NCBI RefSeq assembly: GCF_015706575.1
Contig: NW_024037070.1
Coordinates: forward strand, 4,645,874-4,709,873
Source: Patiria miniata
Lineage: Eukaryota > Echinodermata > Asteroidea > Valvatida > Asterinidae
Reading direction: 5' to 3'
Length of the DNA stretch: 64,000 nt
The translations under genes were made by a program, and so were the position numbers. Below, piece after piece: positions 55,281 through 64,000 of this stretch. The notes below the pieces were generated by a model, which searched no databases, was not told the DNA's origin, and saw only the letters and a list, made by a program, of their open reading frames with translations. Each line of letters opens with the position of its first letter. Positions within the stretch are counted from its first letter, which is position 1.

Positions 55281-58200
55281 TCATTTGGGTAATGGTTGAC
55301 CATTTGGACCATGTGAAGGCCCACCCTGGCTCGAGGACAAACTCATATCGGACATAGCCAAGACCACTTCGTCACATTCAAAGGATTCGTGGTTGCCTCC
55401 GTTTAAAACACATCGGTTATACCGGGCCGATTTTGGAAGGACCTTAAGGTACACCAGACAATTAGCAACAGGCTTATCCGGTTCCCAGTCCTGGCCAATC
55501 GTGAAAAATATGACTGGGCGAGGGATTTGGTCGGGTTTACAACTAACACAACAATCCAAGAGGCTTTCCTTGAATTTTTTCTCATCAAAGACCTTCACGA
55601 TTGTGTCTTTTGGCAACTCCTTGACGTAGCGTTTATGTTTGTGGTCCAAGGAGGTGCTATTTTGCTTGCTGACAAGCTGAAATCCTTCATCGCTGGGCAT
55701 GGTGGAATAGCAGTAGACGTGGGACCGACAAAAACGTCGGGCACAGATGTCCCCATCTTTGTCGTAAAATATGTGAATCCTGGCCGAGATGAAAACAAAG
55801 AAAAGAGGAATTTCTTGGCTAAGCAAGGATGATAATGCTAATTATGAGGGGGCAGTAAAGGAATCTTGGTATTAGCATTGACGCATTTCCAAACCAAGGG
55901 CGGATCCAGAACACAATTTTTTTGGGGGGCCAAAAAAAAAATTGGTCCCCCAAAAAAGTGGGTCAAAATTTTTTTTGGATTCTAGATGCTCTGTGGTGCG
56001 ATCTGAGGCAATTTCTGACCACTTTAACCAATTTTTTTTTGAGGAAAAGATGGTGGTGTACTCATTGCCTGCCTTTATTGCGATGTCACATAAAAAAGAA
56101 AACAATTGGGTTTTTTGGGGGGGGGGGGGCCATGGCCCCCTGGATCCGCCCTTGTTTCAAACTAAACAAAAGTTGTCTTTGTAATATGTTGCTCCAGCTC
56201 CTTTCAAAATGGGAAGTGATTTTGTTTTTTTAACATCACTCAAGACAACACCAAAGTATAAACAAATACACGTCGGTGAAGGGCAAAACCTGCAATGTTG
56301 AATTCAAATCATCCCGCGGAGCATCTTATATGAATAGTTTGGTTACTGTACCCACTACTATATGAGATTAGAAACAGCCAGCCGACCCGGGCAATCTCGG
56401 TGGTCGAGTGGTAAGACATCTTCGCTAGTAAGCAGAAGGTCGTGGGTTCAAGTCCCACCTGAGTGATTTTGTTCTCACAATCACTCGGGGGCAACACTGA
56501 GTATACAGTTTTTTATAACAAAATTTACGGCGTTGAAGGGCAAAACCCATTATTGAATTCCAAAATTCCTTGGTAAGATCTGAAGGTGTGCATGAGAACT
56601 AGTCAGCAATACATGTCAATGTAAGTTTGTGCAGTGTTGCAGTCCAATGGTTACGGTGTTCAACACAGGATCTGTGATACATGGATTTGACCCCAGAGAG
56701 GGGCATGGTGTTGTGTCCTTGGGCAAGACACTTAACTACAATTGCCTGTCTCCAACCAGTAGTATAAATGTGACTGGCTCCACAAAAAAGAAACTGAGTT
56801 ACATGATTGGAAAGCCACAATGTAAGCTTTCATTTGGTATATAATAGAGCTCCATAGCTCCTCCCGTTCTGGAGATATGACATATTTGCATTATATGAAT
56901 TACTTCCTTGGAGTTAAAATAAGCCATTTGCGAGTTAAATTTGAATAAAATCTGGTATGCTGACTTAATCCAATGGTTTGCACGTTTTAACTTTGCATTC
57001 TCCCGACCAAAGACACTGTTTCTATATCACGTGATTTGGGGCAAGCCTTATGCTAGCAACCCCAGCTCCGGCATGGTCTGGTGTCTTTGTGCCATTCTCA
57101 CCCAGTGTGAACAATATACTGGTGCTGAGCGTCTCTTACGTAACTATGCAAGAGCTTGCCCCGAATCATGTGATTAGCAACAGTGTCTTTGGTCAAAGTT
57201 AAAATGTGCAAAGCATTCTGAGCAAGTCAGTGTACCAGATGTTTATCAAATGTAAATCCCAAAGGGTGTAGGTTACTCGCAAATGGCTTATTACACAACT
57301 GAGAAAACAGGCTTTGAAATAGCTGGCTTCGATGTAGAACAGAATGATGCACACAAAATGGTTGTATTTTCCACTTTGTTCATCAAAATCATCATTTCTG
57401 TGAATGAAACCTGAAACTGTAGGTAATAAAGATGTCATTCATGACAAAAACTTAAAATCACTTTTTGACATATTTTTACCCTCTCAATGTTGAGCAGGCC
57501 ATTGTACAGTGCGACTTAATACCCTTTTTCTGTGGAGCCGGTCACAAATGGGTACCTGTGAAGGTAGAGACCAGCTTGCACTGATCTAAAGCTGCTGCTG
57601 CAAAAACAATTGTCTCACATAGCCTGATGTGCAGGGGTACTGATTGTAAAATGCTTTGAGATCTTTGGTATAAAGTGCTATATTAACACCACACGTAATA
57701 TTATACATTCTACAAATAAGGCCCCAAAAAAAATAGTCGGTCTCTGGTCAGACCGAAGTTCCGGAATTGATGCGGCGACGCGGTTTTTTTTTTTTTTGGT
57801 GGCTTTTTTTTTTCAAGCTTGAATTGTACAGACAAGGTGGGTACTATTATCTCATCATTATACATTGGTGTCCTCCATAATTTGCCTAGGTGCCCTTTAT
57901 CATTTGCCTTGGTGCAATTTCCCAATTCCTTGGTGCTCCTTGGTACAAAAATTTGAGGAGGTGCGGCAATAGAGAGCGCTGTTATAGCTTCCGTGTTAAT
58001 TTGAAGAAAAACAAGGTTGACGCGGATGATTAAAATCGACGCGCGCTGACCAGAGAACGAGTATTATTTTTTTTTTGGCCTAAACATTTACCACAAATTC
58101 TTACCCTTTGGCCAGTGCATCCAACAACTTTCTTGTGGCTTCTGCCTGACTATCCGTCAGTTTGACTTTCTTGTCCAGTTCTGGGAACTCGATTTCGGTG

Positions 58201-61200
58201 ACATCAGGGCTGGTGTCTCCAAAAGTCCACGGTTTCTTGTGGAACACCAGACATCCGTTGCGACTGTTGACCTCCAGGGGGCATTCCCGCAGCGCTTGCG
58301 ACTGGAAGTACAGTTGGATATTGAGCTGCTTTGCTGTAAAGAAAAGAGAACAAAACTGAAACGGATATTCTCAAAGGTTCAACTGCGAAATGTTGAGTGC
58401 ACTTTGCTGGGCCGTTATTAGCCAGTTCGCGCCGGAGGCCGTGACAACACGCACTGGCTGTTTTTGTGCACAGGCACGGCTGACGGGTTAAAATGTCAAG
58501 ATTGCATTGCCTCCAGGTGACGTCTAAAAACACTAATCCCTCGTATCTCTTGTACCAGAGTTGCTGACTCGAGTCATGTGACTTGGACTCGAGTCGGACT
58601 CGAGTCGCTATTTTTGTGACTTGTGACTTGACTTGTAAATACCAGCTTTGACTTGTGACTTGACTTGGACTTGCAAACAATGACTTGCGACTTGACTTGG
58701 GATTGCAAAAAATGACTTGTTACCAACCCAAGTCAGACGCTACTCGAGCGACCCAATACACTTTAATTAAGCTATTATAGGCCAAAAAAAAAAGTCTCCA
58801 TTTTCTGGTATGCGCGCGCGTCGCCGTAGCCATGCGCGTCGGCAAAATGAAAAAGGTTTTTTTTCAATAAAAGATGATGTCTCAAAACCGCCAAACTCAC
58901 TGGTTTGTCTGGAATCCTGCTGCTGCACAATTTTAACGTGTTTTTAGATGGGGTTATGATCGAGAATAAGCTTTATGTGGCCTCTCTGGACTCCCATATA
59001 TTTGTACTAAGTTTAGTCGGGCACCATTTGCAGTCATCAGTCGACATTTGAAGCAAAAAAGTCGGGTAAAAAAACAAAAAGCCGCGTCGCCATACCACTT
59101 TTTGGACAAGCTCCATACCAGAAACCGGAGACTTTTTTGGGGGGCCATACTTTTAATTAGCTTTTTCATTCCAGAAAATAGACCTCAGTGACTGAATCCA
59201 GTAAAATGAATAGTTCCCACTAGTTTCAAAAGTTTTCAATAAGACTGTCACAACAAACTACAGTTTTCAATGACCAATTGTCTCTTGCTTAATGTATTGG
59301 TTGAACAAACTTTGAAAGGAACCTTTCTTTAAAAGAAATCAGGCCTTTGTCAATTGCATGTAAAATACTGGATAGCCTTACCCATTAGTAGGCGTTTAGT
59401 ATACATGAAAATTGAACAATAAAGTGTTAGTATACTACATGTAATTGAGTGAGTGAAGTCTTTTTTTCACGGTCATCTTAGCCTTGACCAAGGCGTTGGG
59501 CTTATCGATTCGCCGATAAAAAAAAATCGCCGATAAGAAAATCCCTAATCAACTTGGCAAAGCATAATTGCGTGCACATATCGAAGCCCGTACGCTGCTA
59601 GTGAGAAAGTAACTTGTACCATACAGCAAGGCTATGCTTGTAAAATACGTGCGCACGTACATGTACATCACACACGTACTCGTACAACAGCCATGCACAC
59701 ACAGTACCGTACATGTACATGTACATGTACAGTACATGCATGAGCTAGTCCGCGTAACCCAACGCCTTGATGGTTTTGAGTTGACCCAGCAAAACCTATT
59801 ATGGTAATGAGGTACCACCCCCGCGTATATACTGAATTCTCATTGGTCAGCCCGCGATAGGCTAACAAACACGTCGCATCCGCGAAGAAACGCTGCAATG
59901 GCGGCCCGTTGCTGTGGGTGAAAGTCGTTCAGTCCCAGTCTGTCCGAAGCAGTATTGAAGGCTCCAACGAATTCTGCAGGTAATGCTGTCATTAGACGAT
60001 CGTTGCCCACTCAAATGGATTCATTACACGAGCCGAAAAACTCGAATCAATGTCAAATTGTTGAAAAAGTGATGACCATGGCGCTCTCGCTAAAAAGACA
60101 TGGAAGACGCCATGATGACAAATGCATTATGCATGTCGCGCGACGTCACATGATTCTTGTGAAGCTTACGATTGGTCAGCTTAAAAATGAATTAATCATA
60201 CTATTGGGAAGGTTGTTTCATGTGATTGGTCCAAGACGAACCTACATAATCATCACGGCATACCCGCATACCTGAAGCCCGCCCATTTTTTTCCAAAACT
60301 GGACGAAAAAGTAAAGAAAGACATTAAACCCGGAAGTTGCAGACCCAACAAGGCGGTCGTTCGACAGGCCACGCGGCGCGTATATCCCCCACACGTACGT
60401 ACGTACACCCACACGCAGAACATAGTAGGCCTACATTTACTGCCTTATTACACCATGCGTACAGTCCGTACTCACGTGTTTGTGCTTGCTGGTTGTGTTA
60501 GTACCAAACCGTTCGTACGGACAAGGGTCGGTGGTACGGTACACGCACGGACAAGGGTCGGTGGTACACGCACGTAGCCGCGTTGATTGTGGGTGCTAGG
60601 GCCCGATTATCTTCCTTCGACAAAAAGCCGAGAGACCGCATTGAACAAGGCTACGGTCATCTCAACATTTATTTCTACAATGTAAAGTAAATTTATTAAA
60701 GTATACAAAAGGCTTATATCCGACAGATATGTGATAAACTACAAGAATGGTAATTGCAACACATTGAAAAAGGGGAATTAAGGAGGCATGTTCAAAATAA
60801 CTCGTAAGTTGACGCCAGGTTAATTCTTATAGCTTATTACAGCTGTACAAAATAATGTGCAACTTGACGTGTTCTTGGACAAAGATACTTGTGACTTGAC
60901 TTGTTTTTAGACCAAATGACTTGTGACTTGACTTGTGACTGGACCTAATGACTTGTGAATTGACTTGTGACTGGACCTAATGACTTGTGACTTGACTTGG
61001 ACTTGCAAACAATGACTTGTGACTTGACTTGGACTTGCAAAAAATGACTTGCTGCCACCTCTGTCTTGTACACACACACAAGGTCCATGTATTCTGTGGA
61101 GGCGGACCGTGTGTTGACCATTGTGTGGGCCATTGTGCATGGCCTACTTTTAAACAATTAATTTATACTCCAGTGCACACCCCATAGAATATAGAAACAC

Positions 61201-63236
61201 ATGAGGTTTTGACAAGAAATATCGTACAAATACTGTTGAAATGACTTTTGCCAATCTGAATGTATGGCGTTTTATATCAGAAGTTGTTTCTGGGACATTT
61301 CGCTTTTTGACAATTTTGACATTTTTGGCAAAAATAAACTCAGCGCCACTAGATACATGCACTCACCATCAGGCTCTTCACCGATTCCTACAATGTCTGA
61401 GGTTTTGGTCTTCTTGGCATCTGTTTCCAGTGATGACAACTGGTTAGCGTCCTTCTTGGACTTGGCGCCGGCCTGACGGTTTTTTTTAGGCTTTCTCGGC
61501 TTGGGCCTTTTGGTCTTGGTTTTCTCTGGAGGATTCTCGTTGGTTTCTGAGGTGGAGCTAGTGGGGTTGCAGATGGGAGAGGCTGCCATGGTGGTTCCCA
61601 TGGCAGCATCCGTGGGGGGGTTTGAAGGGCTCAGCTGAGCCTCGCGGGTTGTCGTGGACTGCGAAATGTGATTGGCCATCACGGTGGCGGGTACGGTCGC
61701 CAATGGCATTCCTGCAGCTGCTGCTGAGCTTCGTGGTAAAGCAACCTGATTGGTTGATGCTGTTACCATGGTATTAGAGAAACCAGCAAGTGGTGGAGCT
61801 GGATTGGTTGGAACTGCTGTCGCCATGGTAACACCTGGATTATTTGGGCACTCATTTGGATCACCAAGTGGTAGACCATCAGTGTGCTGTCCATCTGCTG
61901 CAATTGATTAAAATGTATACATTTCTAATTGGAAGAGATCATTATGCACTATACACACATATAAAAACAAAATTGATTTTGTTTTTTTGTAAATGCACCA
62001 CAATAGACAACTTAAAAATAATCCCAAAATTAAATTATGAATAGACAAACCTTCTAGTTGTCTAAGAAGAGAATCATATGACGTTTCAGTAACATCAGCC
62101 GCCGAGCTTCCATTGAGAAGGGCGTTCAAATCATCCATGGTGAAAGTCACTGTCAACAACAACAAAGAAATCAAAGGACAAGAAGTTACAAATACCACAG
62201 ACATTTCTTTACCATTATTATTCTTATTATCTATTTCTGGTGAAGAACCAAAGGACTCCTCAAGGCTGAAAAGCGCCCCTGGCACTGTGGCTCGCAAGCA
62301 CCTGTAGAGAGAAGGCAATTAGAAGAAATTACAGTTTTAGGGGTGGGAGGACAACCCCAGAAGACTAGGAATGCCATGTCACGGTTCATTTGAATAGCTT
62401 GTGACTTGACTTCAGACAAGACAAATCGTCACATAATTGCGGGTGAATTAACTGAGAGGATTTGTGAGGCCACAGGCAAGATTGCTCTGAAATTATAAGT
62501 GGAGTGTCATGGCCGAGCGGTTAAGAGCAACGGACTCAAGCTCTGGTGTTTCTGATCAGCAGAGTGTGGGTTCAAGTCCCGGTCTTGACACCTGTGTCCT
62601 TAAGCAAGGCACTTAACCATTACTGATTCCTCCTTCCGATGGGACGTAAAAAAAATCTGTCTAAATACCTTGATTAGCTTGATCCTGGCAAGGTGGTGAC
62701 TGGAACTGCGGATGATTGACATCCTGTGGAGGTGGCAACTGGCTGGCCGGTGCCTGCAACACTTGTGCCAGCAGCTGCTGCTGCTGTTGCTGTTGCTGCA
62801 GCTGCTGCAGCTGCTGCAGCTGCTGCAACAGCTGCTGCTGCTCCTGTTGGTGTTGTTGTTGTTGTGGTTGTTGTTGTGGTTGTTGTAGTTGTTGTTGTTG
62901 TTGTTGCTGCTGCTGCTGCTGCTGCTGTTGCTGAAGAGGATTCAAGTCAGAGGTCACCTGAAAGCTCGGCCTCATATAATCCTCTTGTTGTGCCACCTGC
63001 GCCGTCTGTGGATAAGTCGTCACATTTGGCAAAAGCTCCGGGACTGGTACCTGATGTGCTTGAGGCATCTGGAGCATGGGCTGAGGATTCTGCACCAGAC
63101 CATTGCCCAGTTGCACCCATTGAGCCATCGCTGCCGCTTCAGTATACGTTGGAGGCTGCATCATCAACTGCGTTTGAAGAGGATTGTAATTTTGGTGCAA
63201 GCCCAGTTCTGGGACAACCGTCTGAGTTTCGCTGCC
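55281..63236 (-). CDS. IRF-association-domain protein with polyglutamine region, 5' end outside window
   Basis: Minus-strand exons are 63236-62669, 62149-62051, 61897-61367, 58333-58105 and 55779-55281; all junctions are GT-AG and phases agree, giving 641 visible residues plus stop. In order: a Gln/Pro-rich segment with a polyQ run (about residues 101-165, at 62763-62935); an acidic VTFTMDDLNALLNG segment; a Ser/Thr/Pro/Ala-rich linker ending in a basic KRPKPRKPKKNRQ stretch, NLS-like; then an IAD (about 400-595) with NIQLYFQSQALRECPLEVNS, NGCLVFHKKPWTFG, IEFPELDKK, LLDALAKG, ICARRFCRSHVYCYS, VKVFDEKKF, RPVIFFTIGQDWEPDKP and CLVYLKVLP; and a C-terminal MSLSSS cluster. The first visible exon starts in phase 0, so at least one more exon lies beyond the window. 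Whether an IRF DNA-binding domain is encoded there cannot be seen. The gene converges on its paralogue at 41219-48423. Confidence 0.83.
55896..56153. mobile_element. MITE with AAGGGCGGATCCAG ends
   Basis: Termini AAGGGCGGATCCAG and CTGGATCCGCCCTT are perfect inverted repeats. The interior contains GTGGTGCGATCTGAGGCAAT, which also occurs at about 50563-50585 in a decayed relative. It lies in the last intron of the minus-strand IAD gene, about 115 bp upstream of its last exon. Confidence 0.75.
56390..56580 (+). repeat. tRNA-derived SINE (tRNA-Ser-like head), copy 2
   Basis: Head CTCGGTGGTCGAGTGGTAAG with B box GGTTCAAGTCCC, tail GAGTATACAGT and GAAGGGCAAAACCC, matching the copy at 6891-7065. 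The anticodon arm has decayed further. Confidence 0.75.
56625..56770 (+). repeat. Degenerate tRNA-derived SINE
   Basis: CCAATGGTTACGGTGTTCAAC (A-box region), GGATTTGACCCC in place of a B box, then GTGTCCTTGGGCAAGACACTTAAC, the body phrase shared with the SINE at 33760-34027. It is heavily decayed. Confidence 0.55.
57720..58080. mobile_element. PIF/Harbinger-like MITE, related subfamily
   Basis: Starts GGCCCC plus an A-run and ends with a T-run plus GGCC, with TAA at 57717-57719 and 58081-58083. Its interior differs from the three GTCTCCGGTTTC copies. It ends 24 bp from the donor of the IAD exon at 58333-58105. Confidence 0.72.
58780..59146. mobile_element. PIF/Harbinger-like MITE, copy 3 (nested)
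   Basis: GGCC termini with ATA at 58777-58779 and 59147-59149. Collinear with 414-779 and 25456-25827. It is inserted inside the hAT-like element, so it is younger than that element's insertion or moved with it. Confidence 0.85.
59820..60640. other. GC/CpG-rich segment inside the hAT-like element
   Basis: Unlike the surrounding intron, this stretch has many CpGs, a start-like CAATGGCGGCCCG at about 59897, two CCGCG/GCGCG clusters, ACGTACGTACGTAC near 60391 and a tandem GGACAAGGGTCGGTGGTAC at 60519 and 60549. The longest open frame (59955-60275) resembles nothing I know. It could be a captured host promoter or first exon, or element-specific sequence. Confidence 0.4.
62232..62372 (-). repeat. 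Headless SINE body (TGTAATTTCTTCT type)
   Basis: On the plus strand it reads CTCCTCAAGGCTGAAAAGCG, CACTGTGGCTCGCAAGC and AGAAGAAATTACAGTTTTAG, matching 37553-37680. The tRNA-like head is missing. Confidence 0.65.
62502..62655 (+). repeat. tRNA-derived SINE (tRNA-Leu/Ser-like head), copy 2
   Basis: TGGAGTGTCATGGCCGAGCG, GGTTAAGAGC (A box), GGTTCAAGTCCCG (B box), then TTAAGCAAGGCACTTAACC and GGGACGTAAA. The 3' end of the SINE lies within 15 bp of the donor of the polyQ exon (62668). The leading 75-80 bp could fold like a tRNA, but the linked body and second copy at 23371-23540 mark it as a SINE. Confidence 0.75.
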
Positions 63237-64000
63237 CTGAAATAGCATCACATTTAAAAGTGAAACTTTTAACGTTTCACTAAAAATGTAACTGTCAGCC
63301 AAATCCAGACGATTAACTGAATTAATATCTTCACTTTCATTTGTCATTTCAAAAAGCACAATAAAGTCTTCAATGAATATGACACACAGATCAACAAATT
63401 TTTAAGTGTCCTATAGGCCTTTCTTTTGTTTGTAAACATTGGCGCCATTTTGTATGGGCTGCCGTAAGCGCATAAATTGAAGCCGTGGTTGGCAACATAT
63501 TTTTCCAAAAAAGTCCTCATAACGCCATCAACACATAGTAAAAAGACATATGTAGGAATTATTTTGTATCTTTGTGGAAAATGTTTTATTTTCAAGCATC
63601 AAATAATGTTTTGGTGATCTGTAATAACTCTTCTTCATTTTTGCAGTGTTGGACCTTCCATAGTTTTGCAGGCTGTGGTTGGCAAAAATGCAGTTTGCCA
63701 ACCAAGCGCAGAAAGGTCTACACAGATTTAGTTTGCAAACTAAACTCATACTGAAATGAGCAAACGTAGCACATAACTTTTCTTTATGAGTAACCTTATG
63801 TTTTTTTCTCTTCCACTTAGGTACCCTGTTAAAGACTGAGCAATTTTGTCTGGGGGCTGGTCCATGAATTTTCAAAAAAATTTGAAAGATACAAAATTAG
63901 TTTTGGCATTGACAAACTATTATTGATGACATCATGAAACTTGCTTCACTTTCGCTCCCACGTGAAGTGTTAATCAACTGGAAGATAAAGAAATTTGTGG
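63237..64000. other. Intron upstream of the minus-strand polyQ exon
   Basis: The polyQ exon is preceded (minus strand) by a good acceptor, TGCTATTTCAG. I see no further exon before the window edge. The frame at 63595-63344 is open, but it lacks a supported splice partner and resembles no domain I know. Short repeated CAACCACGG/CCGTGGTTGG phrases occur around 63485 and 63670. Confidence 0.45.

Larger units (their letters stand above)
58556..61063. mobile_element. 2.5-kb hAT-like non-autonomous element with GACTTG arrays
   Basis: Starts CAGAGTTGCTGACTCGAGTC and ends in a GACTTG array plus CTGCCACCTCTG. The target duplication TCTTGTAC is perfect (58548-58555, 61064-61071). Subterminal arrays of TGACTTGTGACTTGACTTGG occupy both ends. 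Inside lie a Harbinger-like MITE (58780-59146), a TACATGTA repeat (about 59655-59735) and a GC/CpG-rich stretch (about 59820-60640). No transposase was recognised. Confidence 0.85.
58422..61350. repeat. CCAGTTCGCGCCGG repeat family, copy d, split by a hAT-like element
   Basis: The left piece (58422-58555) has CCAGTTCGCGCCGGAGGCCG and GACGTCTAAAAACACTAATCC. The right piece (61064-61350) resumes with a CA repeat, CTGTGGAGGCGGACCGTGTG and CCAGTGCACACCCC. Together they rebuild the layout of copy c. It lies in an intron of the minus-strand IAD gene. Confidence 0.72.

Noticed and set aside
59955..60275. 106-codon plus-strand frame inside the hAT-like element as a transposase remnant
   Set aside because: No hAT dimerisation or DDE-like motif is visible, and it is far too short. 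It is kept only as part of the CpG-rich cargo note.
62505..62590. Functional tRNA-Leu or tRNA-Ser gene
   Set aside because: A second copy with the same downstream body lies at 23371-23540 on the other strand. Linkage to a body marks a SINE.
62716..63283. Long plus-strand open frames rich in Ala, Val, Leu or Cys
   Set aside because: They are antisense readings of the polyQ-coding CAG/CAA repeat of the minus-strand gene.
63344..63595. 83-codon minus-strand frame as an upstream exon of the polyQ gene
   Set aside because: Nothing resembles an IRF DNA-binding domain, and no donor in phase 0 joins it convincingly to 63236.

Overview
This is a window of an animal nuclear genome. It has spliced genes with GT-AG introns, an AT-rich background, tRNA-derived SINEs and many short non-autonomous DNA transposons. 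Gene content (cyclin E, an animal BtpA-family protein, IRF-type IAD proteins) and the many short TACATGTA-like motifs suggest a marine invertebrate deuterostome, perhaps an echinoderm. The species cannot be fixed from the sequence alone.

Layout. 1-9.1 kb: no gene supported; repeats only. 9.1-18.0 kb, minus strand: a complete six-exon BtpA/SgcQ-family gene (280 codons), with introns full of TTAA-flanked and hAT-like MITEs. 18.1-20.5 kb: a repeat-derived upstream region, then a GC-rich, CpG-containing promoter. 20.8-31.5 kb, plus strand: a complete ten-coding-exon cyclin E gene (425 codons), head-to-head with the BtpA gene. 31.5-41.1 kb: no coding sequence found; possible long cyclin E 3' UTR, SINEs, MITEs and two related 9-bp-TSD elements. 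41.2-48.4 kb, plus strand: a complete seven-coding-exon gene (495 codons) whose C-terminal half is an IRF-association domain (IAD), but with no IRF DNA-binding domain. 48.4-55.3 kb: repeats. 55.3-63.2 kb, minus strand: a second IAD gene, convergent with the first, with the same intron phases across the IAD; it also carries a polyglutamine tract and a basic linker, and its 5' end lies beyond the window.

The most interesting biology is the convergent pair of IAD genes, at least one apparently an IRF-like co-regulator without its own DNA-binding domain. The most informative genome structure is the transposon record: several families of TTAA-flanked palindromic MITEs (one copy has its own pre-insertion site elsewhere in the window), PIF/Harbinger-like MITEs with 3-bp TSDs, hAT-like elements built of GACTCGAGTC or GACTTG arrays with 8-bp TSDs, and two 9-bp-TSD elements. 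Many are nested, so relative insertion order can be read directly. All exon models were assembled by eye from splice sites and reading frame. No alignment or database search was run.
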